A stretch of 64,000 nucleotides of DNA from a bacterium. Its GTDB lineage: Bacteria; Auribacterota; UBA6266. Location of the stretch: the NCBI GenBank assembly GCA_023228325.1, contig JALOBK010000001.1, positions 310,001-374,000 of the forward strand, in the 5' to 3' direction. Position numbers and translations under genes: made by a program. Positions 8,117 to 16,426 of this stretch are shown piece by piece; the first letter of the stretch is position 1, and each line of letters begins with the position of its first letter. The notes under the pieces are model-generated. The model made no database searches. It saw nothing but the letters and a program-made list of their open reading frames with translations, and was not told the origin of the DNA.

Positions 8117-8528
8117 AAATTATTTCTTCCGGATCCACTTTCGTTTCGATACACGGCCCTTTGGGGGTTATATTGCGCACTGCATATACCGGTTTTGGAA
8201 AAGTTTTTATTATACCCGCAACAAGCTCAAAGGGACAGGCAACCGCGACAACCGCTTTATACGCCTTATCTTTCGCATAAGAACATGCCAGCCTGCCGCC
8301 GGGGGCAAATGCGGTGTTAACTTTCATGTCTTCGGAAATCTTTACCACATCAGCGACGCTGCACTTGCCGCACCTGCAGCATGAACCGGAATCCGACAGG
8401 ATATCTTTCCCGCATTCCGGGTTTTGAAGGCATTTGGGGCACAGAACAAGGATCTCCGAAGGTTTAAACCCGTATTTCCTGTTTCTGACCCGGTAATTAT
8501 TAATTCGAAGAACAAGGTCCTTAAACAA
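8088..8528 (-). CDS. DUF116 family protein
   Basis: 146 residues from a TTG start; GGAG lies 6 bases before it, overlapping the end of fmt. Cysteines are arranged as LCPKCLQNPECG and CCRCGKCSVADV, consistent with metal or Fe-S binding, followed by a small alpha/beta domain (VVAVACPFELVAGI). DUF116 proteins are often encoded next to fmt or in radical SAM clusters of anaerobes; the activity is unknown. It is shorter than some family members because the N-terminal membrane segment found in others is missing here. The position between fmt and rsmB is conserved in many anaerobes. Confidence 0.8.
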   Translation of the reverse strand: MFKDLVLRINNYRVRNRKYGFKPSEILVLCPKCLQNPECGKDILSDSGSCCRCGKCSVADVVKISEDMKVNTAFAPGGRLACSYAKDKAYKAVVAVACPFELVAGIIKTFPKPVYAVRNITPKGPCIETKVDPEEIIYGIGVFTKV

Positions 8529-9459
8529 ATTTATCTCCGGGCTTTATGTGGTAACCATTGATGAAATCGGAAGCGTCCATAACTTTTCCGCCTTCCGGCT
8601 GGAGTTTAAATATTTCAACACAGCCATCCGGGCATTTTACGGTTATTTTTTTATCCGCGGCGATTATCTCCCCCGGCTCTCCTGCCGTATCGCACTTTAC
8701 GCCTTTTGCCTTATGGATTTTAACCATTATTTTCCTGCCGTTAACATCAAGATGAGTAAAAGCCGAAGGCCATGGATATACACCTCTTATAAAACAGTCA
8801 AGAGAAACGGCATTTTTATTCCAATCCAGTTTGCCGTCTTTTTTTGATAATTTCGGAGCTTTTGAAATGCTTCGGCCGGTCTGGGGCTTGCATTCAGCGC
8901 CGCCTTTTTCGATATCTTTCAGAACTTTCACAAGCAAATCAGCCCCGATATCCCCCAGCCTGTTCATCAGGGTCTCAGAAGTATCGTCACTTTTAATCTC
9001 TTCCTTCCTGTAATCAATGATATTACCGGCATCAACCTGCTCGTTAATATAAAAAACCGTAACCCCCGTTTCCTTCTCCCCTCCGATTATCGCCCACTGC
9101 ACCGGGGCAGCCCCCCTGTATTCCGGCAAGAGCGAAAAATGGAGGTTGATGCATCCTCCGGGCGGTATATCAAGGATTTCCTTTTTGAGGATTTCACCGA
9201 AAGCCACTATAACGAAAATATCGGCAGAAAGGTTTTCGAGTATTTTTCTGCCTTCTCCGGAAGAGACTCTTCCGGGCTGAAATACTTCATACCCTAAATC
9301 AAGGGCAACTTTCTTCACAGGGGAAAACAGCGCTCCCGAGCTTCTTTTAGCCGGCCGGTCAGGCTGTGTAAAGACAGCGGATATATGAAAACCGGATTCG
9401 GAAATTTTCCGAAGGCATTTTGCCGCAACTTCAGGCGTTCCCATAAAAACTATTTTCAT
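8521..9459 (-). CDS. fmt: Methionyl-tRNA formyltransferase
   Basis: 312 residues with the complete two-domain layout. The N-terminal formyltransferase domain begins MKIVFMGTPEVAAKCL and has the catalytic signature INLHFSLLPEYRGAAPVQWA (Asn, His and SLLP). The C-terminal OB-like tRNA-binding domain has LDCFIRGVYPWPSAFT. The enzyme transfers a formyl group from 10-formyltetrahydrofolate to initiator Met-tRNA in the cytoplasm. It is transcribed with DUF116 and rsmB. No partner def (deformylase) gene is adjacent. Confidence 0.96.
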   Translation of the reverse strand: MKIVFMGTPEVAAKCLRKISESGFHISAVFTQPDRPAKRSSGALFSPVKKVALDLGYEVFQPGRVSSGEGRKILENLSADIFVIVAFGEILKKEILDIPPGGCINLHFSLLPEYRGAAPVQWAIIGGEKETGVTVFYINEQVDAGNIIDYRKEEIKSDDTSETLMNRLGDIGADLLVKVLKDIEKGGAECKPQTGRSISKAPKLSKKDGKLDWNKNAVSLDCFIRGVYPWPSAFTHLDVNGRKIMVKIHKAKGVKCDTAGEPGEIIAADKKITVKCPDGCVEIFKLQPEGGKVMDASDFINGYHIKPGDKFV

Positions 9460-9479
9460 TGTATAGCCCCCGGCATTTC

Positions 9480-10337
9480 TTATTTTCTGTTAACAGCGGC
9501 CCTTAAACCGCCGTTCAGGAAATAAAGATAAATTATCGCTGCCAATAAAAGCTCGTAAAAGAAAATATCATCCCGGTTCAAACCCAGGGAAAAAATCATA
9601 CATAATACTACAACAACAGGACCCATAGCGAACAGGCAGAGATTAAACACATTCACAAACTCTAATTTGATATTATTGGCTTTTTCCGCGTTCCGTGTAA
9701 AATTAGCGCTTATAACAGTCATTAAAAGTATCAGGCAGGCGGAAACCAGCACACTGAAAACCGAGCTCATTGCAACCATTCCCAGGTATAGCGCGCCGAG
9801 AAACCTTTGCAGGATACCGGAGTCAAACGAAAAATCCTTTATGCCGGAGAAAGAATAAGTTCCGCCGGACATATCACTTTTCGCGGGATGGATGTCTACA
9901 GCCTTCATCACGACGGAAACTATATGAATGAAAGATAAAGAGAAAGATTTCTGGATTTCAGTTTCTTTTCTGTCAAGTTTAAACAAAACTTTATCTTTGT
10001 CTGCGGCCATAACATTACCCTTGTTCAGAGCATTATCGCCTTCCGGCATATTAAAAGAGATTGCCGCCTTATCATCCTCGTATATAATCCCGTTTTTGAG
10101 CTCAGGGCCGGAAAGAGCGCCGGACGTAATCGAAAATGAAGGGATATTCCGCAGAATCCAGTCCCGGAACCCTTCGGTCCAGAGATAATGCCTGTAAGCG
10201 TTGGAAGGGATATAAAAAAGATTGAACAGGCAAACCAGAAAGATAAGATAACCTATCTGATATTTTTTCCTGTCAAAAATTTCCCTGTAAACCGAGAAAT
10301 CATACAATGATCTGAAAAAATCCTTAAATATACGCAT
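9480..10337 (-). CDS. DUF1189-like membrane protein
   Basis: 285 residues from the ATG at 10337, which has CGGGG five to six bases upstream; a GTG two codons earlier is less likely. The start, MRIFKDFFRSLYDFSVYREI, matches DUF1189 proteins. It has one N-terminal transmembrane helix (about 30-47), a long extracytoplasmic region (about 55-160) and three to four C-terminal helices. Family members are inner-membrane proteins of unknown function, sometimes linked to maltodextrin transport loci in Firmicutes. It is probably first in the fmt-DUF116-rsmB transcript, since a good promoter lies directly upstream. Confidence 0.6.
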   Translation of the reverse strand: MRIFKDFFRSLYDFSVYREIFDRKKYQIGYLIFLVCLFNLFYIPSNAYRHYLWTEGFRDWILRNIPSFSITSGALSGPELKNGIIYEDDKAAISFNMPEGDNALNKGNVMAADKDKVLFKLDRKETEIQKSFSLSFIHIVSVVMKAVDIHPAKSDMSGGTYSFSGIKDFSFDSGILQRFLGALYLGMVAMSSVFSVLVSACLILLMTVISANFTRNAEKANNIKLEFVNVFNLCLFAMGPVVVVLCMIFSLGLNRDDIFFYELLLAAIIYLYFLNGGLRAAVNRK

Positions 10338-10363
10338 AAACACCCCGATTACTGATTTTTGAG

Positions 10364-10392
10364 ATTATATATCATTATAAAGCGGGCAACAA
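10364..10392 (-). promoter_or_regulatory. Sigma70-type promoter for the DUF1189-fmt-rsmB group
   Basis: On the minus strand TTGTTG (10392-10387), 17 bp, TATAAT (10369-10364). The -10 box is perfect and the -35 has four matches. It would give a leader of about 20 bases with the CGGGG ribosome-binding site. Confidence 0.55.
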
Positions 10393-10482
10393 GTATCAAT
10401 TCCGCTCCCAAAAATTCCTTGTTAACTGAGAATAAATATATTAATGTATTATTAATATTAAAACTTCGGGAGGAATCCTATT

Positions 10483-11907
10483 ATGGTAGAACTCAAAGAA
10501 CCGGAACCGAGCCGTCAGGCCTTAATGCTTTATAATAAAGGAATGGACGCATTTAACAAGGGCAATATAGATTATGCCGTAACTCTTTTTATTTCAGCCG
10601 TAAAAGACTCCCCGGGTTTTGTCAAGGCCAGGAATATACTCAGGCTGGCTGAATTCAAAAAATTCCAGTCTAAATTTGAGATTGTAAAAAAAATAATCAC
10701 TTTTATCACTACACTGCCTCTGCAGATATCTATGTCGGTTGAACTCCAGAAAAAAAACTGGAGGGGCGTGATGTCAAAAGCCGAAGACATACTGAAGCAT
10801 AACCCTAAAAATGTTTCTGTCCTTATGCAGCTCGCGAACGCCGCCGAAATGAGCGAAGAGGACGGGATGATACTAACAGCAATAGATTCCTACGAAAAAG
10901 CGAGGAAAATCAAACCGAAAAATGCAGTAGTCCTGAAAACCCTGGCAAGGATATACAGGGCAATAGGAGACCTTGACAGAGCCCGCGCCTGTTTTGAAGA
11001 AATTTTAAGATATTACCCCACAGACAAAGATATAAATAAAGGACTAAAGGACCTTGCCGCGCTTGGGACTATCGCCAGGGGCGGCCTTGACGATACAAGC
11101 ACATACAGGACAAAAATCAGGGATGGAGAAAAAGCGGAAATCCTTGAAAAAGAAGCTAAAATGGTCAAGACGGAAGAGGACATAGAATTACTTATCGCAA
11201 ATGCCGAAAAACAGCTCCAGATGCAGCCTGAAAGCATTAACATCCACAGGAAACTTTCGGATCTTTATGTGGAAAACGAAGAGTTCGACAAAGCAATCAA
11301 TATGCTTGAAGCCGCCGCGCGGCTTGATAAAGGCGATATCTCAATTAAACGGGAAATAGCAAATGTTACCATTAAGCGCTTCGACAAAGAAATAAGAGAC
11401 ATTGAAAATAAACTGCTGAAGACCCCCGACAGCGGCGAGCTGCAATTCGAATTAAAACGCATAAAAAACAACAAGAACAGCTTTATTCTCAAAGACCTTA
11501 GCGAAAAAGTGGCTCAATATCCCAATGATATGACTTTGAGGTATGACCTCGGAAGTATCTACTTAAAACTCGGGGAATATGATAAAGCCGTAGCAGAGTT
11601 CCAGCTTGCCGTCAGGAACCCGCAGAGAAGAACACGGGCAATGAATTTTCTGGGATTATGCTTCCAGGCCAAGAAAATGTATGATATGGCAATAAACCAG
11701 TTCCAAAAAGCTATTCAGAGCCTGAAAGAGATGGACGCCCTGAAAAAAGAAGTTATTTATAACCTGGGCACCACTTATGAAAAAATGCAGGACTGGGATA
11801 AAGCCATTGAACATTTTAAGCAAATATATGAAGTTGACATAAACTACAAGAATATTTCACAAAAAATCGAACACGCCTATAAGGAAAAAAGTTCAGACAA
11901 AAAGTGA
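10483..11907 (+). CDS. Tetratricopeptide repeat protein
   Basis: 474 residues, without a signal peptide. Several TPR motifs are visible: ALMLYNKGMDAFNKGNIDYA (about 11-30), a central SYEKARKIKPKNAVVLKTLA unit, and C-terminal units such as LRYDLGSIYLKLGEYDKAVA and VIYNLGTTYEKMQDWDKAIE. The central part (about 215-330) is charged and helical, probably coiled coil. The protein is likely a cytoplasmic scaffold; no enzymatic domain is visible. GGGAGGA precedes the ATG at good distance. It stands alone on the plus strand between divergent and convergent minus-strand genes, so it has its own AT-rich promoter region (10400-10470) in which I cannot single out one clear pair of boxes. Confidence 0.8.
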   Translation: MVELKEPEPSRQALMLYNKGMDAFNKGNIDYAVTLFISAVKDSPGFVKARNILRLAEFKKFQSKFEIVKKIITFITTLPLQISMSVELQKKNWRGVMSKAEDILKHNPKNVSVLMQLANAAEMSEEDGMILTAIDSYEKARKIKPKNAVVLKTLARIYRAIGDLDRARACFEEILRYYPTDKDINKGLKDLAALGTIARGGLDDTSTYRTKIRDGEKAEILEKEAKMVKTEEDIELLIANAEKQLQMQPESINIHRKLSDLYVENEEFDKAINMLEAAARLDKGDISIKREIANVTIKRFDKEIRDIENKLLKTPDSGELQFELKRIKNNKNSFILKDLSEKVAQYPNDMTLRYDLGSIYLKLGEYDKAVAEFQLAVRNPQRRTRAMNFLGLCFQAKKMYDMAINQFQKAIQSLKEMDALKKEVIYNLGTTYEKMQDWDKAIEHFKQIYEVDINYKNISQKIEHAYKEKSSDKK

Positions 11908-11922
11908 GCCCGGATACCTTTT

Positions 11923-12792
11923 TTAATTACCCATCAAATACCCCTGGTTCATGGACTCATCCGTATTTTCGCTTGTCCTCGGGGATGTCCTGCCGGGAGT
12001 AACTCTCCTGTCGCTGCCGCCTGGCCTGCCGAGGTCCCTGTCAACGGAAGGATGGTCGCCTTTGTCTTTGTAACCCCAGACAATGGAATTAGGCTTATCG
12101 GCTATTTTAGCGGTGAAAATCTTTGTATTATCCATTATATCGCCTATATCATCATCTATTTTCTTTGTTATGCTATTAATATTACGGGCGCTGGTTCTGA
12201 TTTCCTGAACCGTACTCCTTATATCTTCTTTGTTTTCCGCTAACATCAAGTCCGCATCATTAATAAGTTTCTTTGATGAATCCAGGAGCCCTTCCACCTT
12301 TTCACCGAGAGTATGCAATTTAACCTGGACCTCTTCAAGCAAGGTTCCCATCTCTATTGATTCCAACCCCAGTATTTTATCGCCGGCTTTAAGAAAAGCC
12401 GTGTCCCTGCTTCCGGGAGAGAAATTTATATATTTGCTTCCCAGAAATCCCATTGTCTCTATCCTCGGCAAGGCATCCTCTTCTATGTGGATGCCGTAAT
12501 TAACCTGCAGGGTTACTTCGCAATTATATTTTTTATCGTACAGCTTACAATATTTTTCCCTCTCATCCGGAGTCAGGATCCTGATATTGGTAACTTTTCC
12601 TATGCTATCCCCCGCATATGTCACGGGAGAATCTTCCTCAAGTTTGCTGACAGAGGAAAAAAGCACGTTGATTTCATACGGTTTTTCGAAAAAGTGGAAA
12701 TCCCCCACCGATGTTATAAGAAAAATCAGCAGGACTAAACAGATAATGACCATTAATCCGGTTTTTATTTCGTTCTTATAATACTCAGCCAT
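11923..12792 (-). CDS. MCE/MlaD family lipid-transport protein
   Basis: 289 residues. An N-terminal transmembrane helix (about 12-30, GLMVIICLVLLIFLITSVG) anchors it in the inner membrane. An MCE domain follows (about 38-120) with VLFSSVSKLEEDSPVTYAGD and IGKVTNIRIL. A helical tail (about 160-235) is next, then a disordered Gly/Pro/Arg-rich end. MlaD-type proteins form hexameric rings that pass lipids between the membranes with the MlaE permease and MlaF ATPase. Neither partner gene is adjacent here, which is unusual. GGAGG stands before the ATG. It is the last gene of the yicC-gmk-rpoZ-coaC-coaB series. Confidence 0.85.
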   Translation of the reverse strand: MAEYYKNEIKTGLMVIICLVLLIFLITSVGDFHFFEKPYEINVLFSSVSKLEEDSPVTYAGDSIGKVTNIRILTPDEREKYCKLYDKKYNCEVTLQVNYGIHIEEDALPRIETMGFLGSKYINFSPGSRDTAFLKAGDKILGLESIEMGTLLEEVQVKLHTLGEKVEGLLDSSKKLINDADLMLAENKEDIRSTVQEIRTSARNINSITKKIDDDIGDIMDNTKIFTAKIADKPNSIVWGYKDKGDHPSVDRDLGRPGGSDRRVTPGRTSPRTSENTDESMNQGYLMGN

Positions 12793-12813
12793 CTTTTCCT
12801 CCGAATAAATTAT

Positions 12814-13458
12814 TTATTTCCCAGCTTCGTTCAGTTTTTCAATTTCTTTAACAATAATATATCCTAATCTATTTTTCGATATTTTTCCAATTCGATTTTT
12901 GCGGCCGCCTTTAAACAGGATAACCGCGTCTATCATGCCGGAATCAAAGCCGGGGCCTTTTCTCCCGACTTTATTCGCAATAATCATATCACATCTCTTG
13001 TTTTTAAGCTTCTTCAGCGCGTTTTCTTCAATTTTATCCGTTTCAGCCGCAAAACCCACTATGACCCTGCTCTTTCCGTATTTCCCGCCAAGTTCGGAAA
13101 GTATATCGGGCGTCCTCTTCAGTTTTAACGTCAGGAAACTCCCGTTCTTTTTAATTTTGCCGGCTGACATCTTAACAGGGGTGTAATCCGCGACAGCGGC
13201 GCACATAACCACCGCGTCGGCGCGCCTGACTTCCCTCATAACGCTGTTTTTCATTTCCCCGGACGTTTCGACACCGATAACTTTAACGCTTTCCGGACAA
13301 TCAATATTACAGGGCCCCAGTACAGCCGTTACTTTATGTTTATTTTTTAAAAGAGCGTCTATCAGGGCCTTCGTCATCTTGCCCGAAGACCTGTTGGTAA
13401 TAAACCTGACAGCATCAATATATTCCCTTGTGGGCCCTCCGGCCAGAAGAACTTTCAT
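12814..13458 (-). CDS. coaB: Phosphopantothenoylcysteine synthetase (CoaB domain, separate gene)
   Basis: 214 residues corresponding to the C-terminal half of bifunctional CoaBC (Dfp). Motifs are AGGPTREYIDAVRFITNRSS at the N-terminus for nucleotide binding, MCAAVADYTPVKMSAGKIKK, and IVGFAAETDKIEENALKKL with a late ANKVG segment. The enzyme joins 4'-phosphopantothenate to cysteine using CTP. It begins 4 bp inside the end of coaC, so the pathway halves are expressed as two coupled proteins rather than one fusion. The order CoaC then CoaB is that of the fused enzyme, pointing to fission of the gene or an ancestral unfused state. Confidence 0.93.
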   Translation of the reverse strand: MKVLLAGGPTREYIDAVRFITNRSSGKMTKALIDALLKNKHKVTAVLGPCNIDCPESVKVIGVETSGEMKNSVMREVRRADAVVMCAAVADYTPVKMSAGKIKKNGSFLTLKLKRTPDILSELGGKYGKSRVIVGFAAETDKIEENALKKLKNKRCDMIIANKVGRKGPGFDSGMIDAVILFKGGRKNRIGKISKNRLGYIIVKEIEKLNEAGK

Positions 13459-14027
13459 CCAAAATAATCCCTTACCTCCCGCAATATATCCGCGGGTTCC
13501 GGCATGCGTCCCTCGCCATCCTGACCGCAGGCCAGCCTGCCTTTAACAGGCCCGGCAAATAAGCACCCGTCTTTTTTCAAAGTTTCGACATTCCTTTTAA
13601 TCACGGGTTTCAGCCACATTCTTGAGTTCATCGCGGGAACTATCATTGTTTTTTCACTTTTTACCGACAACGCAAGCGTGGAAAGGAGGTCGTCGCATAT
13701 ACCGGCAGCTATTTTGGATATCACATTCGCGGTAGCGGGCGCGATTAAAAGCAGGTCACACCAACCGGCTAAAGCGATATGTTCAGGGTCAGAATCCGCA
13801 TTCGAATCGAATAAATCGGAATAGACAGGGTTTTTTGTCAAAGTCCTGAAAGTCAATTTCCCGACGAAAAATCCGGCATTGCCGGTCATGACAGTTTTGA
13901 CTTCCGCTCCTTCGGATACCAGAAAGCTTACCAGCATGGGTGTTTTATAAGCCGCTATTGAACCGGTAATTCCTACTATAATCTTCTTATTTTTTAATGT
14001 CTTTTTGTTTACCGAGCTTTGCCGCAT
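13455..14027 (-). CDS. coaC: Phosphopantothenoylcysteine decarboxylase (CoaC domain, separate gene)
   Basis: 190 residues. This is the FMN-dependent flavoprotein half of CoaBC: IVGITGSIAAYKTPMLVSFL binds FMN, LLIAPATANVISKIAAGICD follows, the PAMNSRMW substrate motif is intact, and the late cysteine in RLACGQDGEGRM fits the active-site lid. It decarboxylates phosphopantothenoylcysteine in coenzyme A synthesis. The first ATG lies 41 bp inside rpoZ. No later start codon fits, so the overlap appears real. It is coupled to coaB by a 4-bp overlap. Confidence 0.93.
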   Translation of the reverse strand: MRQSSVNKKTLKNKKIIVGITGSIAAYKTPMLVSFLVSEGAEVKTVMTGNAGFFVGKLTFRTLTKNPVYSDLFDSNADSDPEHIALAGWCDLLLIAPATANVISKIAAGICDDLLSTLALSVKSEKTMIVPAMNSRMWLKPVIKRNVETLKKDGCLFAGPVKGRLACGQDGEGRMPEPADILREVRDYFG

Positions 14028-14208
14028 TTACTATTTTACCTTTTTTAATCTCTTCCAAGGCTATATCAATGTGTTTTCTCTTCCTCGTATTTTCAACCAA
14101 AGGCCGGGCGCCGTCGGAGAGAGCCTGAGCTCTTTTAGCAGCTAAAATTATTAATTCGTAGTGGCTTCCGATACCTTCAGGCAAATTATCATAACTGACT
14201 TTTTCCAT
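13987..14208 (-). CDS. rpoZ: RNA polymerase omega subunit
   Basis: 73 residues. The core omega pattern is present: SHYELIILAAKRAQALSDGA followed by KRKHIDIALEEIKKGKI. Omega assists folding of the beta-prime subunit in RNA polymerase. A GAGGTGA Shine-Dalgarno lies upstream of the ATG. The neighbours gmk (upstream) and coaBC (downstream) are the standard gmk-rpoZ-coaBC arrangement, which supports the call despite the small size. Confidence 0.9.
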   Translation of the reverse strand: MEKVSYDNLPEGIGSHYELIILAAKRAQALSDGARPLVENTRKRKHIDIALEEIKKGKIVNAAKLGKQKDIKK

Positions 14209-14249
14209 TACAGAATCACCTCTTATGAGACTTGTTTTATATCCCGCTT

Positions 14250-14864
14250 TTAGTATAAGAAATCCCTCTTGAATTTCTTAATGAAGGAAATGTTGTTCTT
14301 AACGCCGCACTTCTCAGCCTTTATTATGGATTGCATCAACGACAAGGATTCAGAAAGCTTATTGTTTATTATAACATAATCATATCTGTCTATATAAGAT
14401 ATTTCTTTTTTCGCTATTTTAAGCCTTTTCAAAATCTCATTTTTCCCGTCGGTTTTTCTGCCTTTGAGCCGCGCCGCAAGAGCCGTTCTGGATGGAGGAA
14501 GAACAAAAATAAATACCCCTTTTACCCTGCTCATCAGCTGGACCGCGCCCTGAACATCAATATCCAGCAAAACATCTTTCCCTTTTTTTAACGCGTTTTC
14601 TATGACCGCGCGGCTTGTGCCGTATTTGCGCCCGAAAACATCGGCATGCTCCAGAAAAGCGTTTTTCTTCAGCATCTTCCTGAATTTATCGTCCGTAACA
14701 AAAAAATAGTCTACCCCGTTTTTCTCGCCTTTTCTGGGAGCCCTTGTGGTAAAGGAAACAGAATAAACCGCGCGGGGGTTTTTCCGCAGGTATTCCCGGC
14801 AGATAGTGGACTTGCCGGCTCCCGAGGGCGCCGACAGGACTATAAGCAAACCTTTATTCGACAT
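14250..14864 (-). CDS. gmk: Guanylate kinase
   Basis: 204 residues from the ATG at 14864, chosen because GGGAG lies about 11 bases upstream; an in-frame ATG nine codons earlier has no ribosome-binding site. The P-loop is SAPSGAGKST near the N-terminus, then SFTTRAPRKGEKNGVDYFFV for GMP binding, and DVLLDIDVQGAVQLM for the catalytic core. It converts GMP to GDP with ATP. It overlaps the end of yicC by 11 bp, so translation is probably coupled. Confidence 0.95.
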   Translation of the reverse strand: MSNKGLLIVLSAPSGAGKSTICREYLRKNPRAVYSVSFTTRAPRKGEKNGVDYFFVTDDKFRKMLKKNAFLEHADVFGRKYGTSRAVIENALKKGKDVLLDIDVQGAVQLMSRVKGVFIFVLPPSRTALAARLKGRKTDGKNEILKRLKIAKKEISYIDRYDYVIINNKLSESLSLMQSIIKAEKCGVKNNISFIKKFKRDFLY

Positions 14865-15726
14865 TTTGTATCTGCTCCCTGATCTTTTCAAGTTCCGCTT
14901 TAAAATTTATTACATTGGATGAAATCCTGTAATCATTCGCTTTTGAGCCGATAGTATTTATTTCCCTGAACAATTCCTGAATCATAAAATCCATAGACCT
15001 GCCTACTTCGCCTTTTCGCGCCATTAATGCGCCGAACTGCGAAAAGTGGCTTTCAATCCTGGTTATTTCTTCGGAAATATCGCATTTTTCGGCGTAGAAA
15101 GCTATTTCCTTTATGATTCTCTCGTCATTAACATTTTTGTCTATACGCTTCAGATTATGCAATATTTTCTCCCTGTATGATTTAAGGGCTATATTTGAAT
15201 TGCTTTTAATTTTTTTTAAAATCTTAGTTAAGCCCTTAACCCTCGAATTTACATCCCTGTAAAGGTTTTTCCCTTCTTCCATTCTCATCTTCATAAACAG
15301 GGTAAGAGCCTTTTTCAACACCGGTTTCAAAGACATCAGAATTTCTTTTTCAGGTATTCTTTTATACGAAGTATATGTAAGTTCTCTGAGGTTCATCAGG
15401 TCGGCCATACAGAAATCGGGGGCTATATTTAAAATACCCGCCGCTTTTTTAAGTTTTGATATGAACTGTTTCGCGGCGACAATATTTATTTCGGGATACG
15501 CCGTATATTTCGAAGCCGGCCTGAGATAAACGTTAATATCCAATTTCCCCCGGTAAAGATATCTGGATAATTCCGCTCTTATATCTTTCTCTATCCGGCA
15601 GAATGAGCGCGGAATGTTTATATTTAATTCAAGTCCCTTTTTATTATAGCCTGAAATTTCCACGGATATTTTCCCTATTGAAGTATCCGCTTCGCTGAAA
15701 CCGTACCCTGTCATACTCATAAACAT
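14854..15726 (-). CDS. YicC/YloC family endoribonuclease
   Basis: 290 residues. It begins MFMSMTGYGFSEAD, the typical MSMTGYG start, and ends with the conserved block MDFMIQELFREINTIGSKAN and EKIREQIQNVE. YicC-type proteins are hexameric endoribonucleases; E. coli YicC acts in small-RNA turnover. It is first in the yicC-gmk-rpoZ-coaC-coaB cluster and 4 bp downstream of pyrE. GGGAAT lies upstream of the start. Confidence 0.92.
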   Translation of the reverse strand: MFMSMTGYGFSEADTSIGKISVEISGYNKKGLELNINIPRSFCRIEKDIRAELSRYLYRGKLDINVYLRPASKYTAYPEINIVAAKQFISKLKKAAGILNIAPDFCMADLMNLRELTYTSYKRIPEKEILMSLKPVLKKALTLFMKMRMEEGKNLYRDVNSRVKGLTKILKKIKSNSNIALKSYREKILHNLKRIDKNVNDERIIKEIAFYAEKCDISEEITRIESHFSQFGALMARKGEVGRSMDFMIQELFREINTIGSKANDYRISSNVINFKAELEKIREQIQNVE

Positions 15727-15730
15727 AATG

Positions 15731-16312
15731 TCATTCCCTGTTAAGGTTTCTGCTTCCCGGTTTTTCGGCCTTGCCGCCCTTTACGCAAAGAGGGCAATCC
15801 TGAGGCCGGTAACTCTCGACTTGCAAAGACAATAGAGGCCTGAAATGGACCGGAAAACTGATTTTACCGCCGCTTCTGTCAACTATAGACCCGATTCCTA
15901 TGACTTCGGCTCCGGCTTCTTTAAAAATAGAAACCAGTTCGAGTATAGAGCCGCCGGTCGTAATAACATCTTCAACAAGAAGCACTTTCTGGCCTTTTTT
16001 TATGCTGAAACCCCTTCTCAGGGCCATCTTACCGTTCACTCTCTCCGTAAATACCGATTTGACCCCAAAGGCGCGGGCAACTTCATGGGCTATTATTATA
16101 CCTCCGACCGCAGGGCCGGCTACAAGGTCCACTTTGCTGTCAGCGAACAAATCCTTTATTTTTTGCCCGAGTTCTGTCGAAATTTCCGGGTTCTGAAGAA
16201 GTAAAGCGCACTGGAAATATTTATTGCTGTGAAGCCCGCTTGTAAGTTCAAAATGCCCTTCCAGAAGGGCTCCTGTTTCAAGGAGTTTCTTTATAAGTTT
16301 TTCACTGTCCAT
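15731..16312 (-). CDS. pyrE: Orotate phosphoribosyltransferase
   Basis: 193 residues from the ATG at 16312, which has AGAGAG a few bases upstream; a GTG twelve codons earlier is possible but less well placed. FELTSGLHSNKYFQCALLL and the PRPP loop KVLLVEDVITTGGS identify orotate phosphoribosyltransferase, which makes OMP from orotate and PRPP. A C-terminal cysteine pair (DCPLCVKGG) is seen in many OPRTs of this subtype. It lies about 115 bp after the HEAT gene, which ends the pyr series, and ahead of yicC, so it may be transcribed either with pyr or from its own weak promoter. Confidence 0.95.
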   Translation of the reverse strand: MDSEKLIKKLLETGALLEGHFELTSGLHSNKYFQCALLLQNPEISTELGQKIKDLFADSKVDLVAGPAVGGIIIAHEVARAFGVKSVFTERVNGKMALRRGFSIKKGQKVLLVEDVITTGGSILELVSIFKEAGAEVIGIGSIVDRSGGKISFPVHFRPLLSLQVESYRPQDCPLCVKGGKAEKPGSRNLNRE

Positions 16313-16426
16313 ATTTCTCTCTGTATTGTCTGCCGGTATCGTTTTCACATATCATTTACAGGATATATTCCTCTTTTGAGGCAATTTTTCATTATATAGC
16401 AAAACGGTAAGCTAAAAAAGATATTT

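Noticed and set aside
13455..14027. Frameshift breaking a single coaBC gene
   Set aside because: Both products are complete with all motifs, and the 4-bp overlap is a normal coupled junction, so a natural split is more likely. Read data would settle it.
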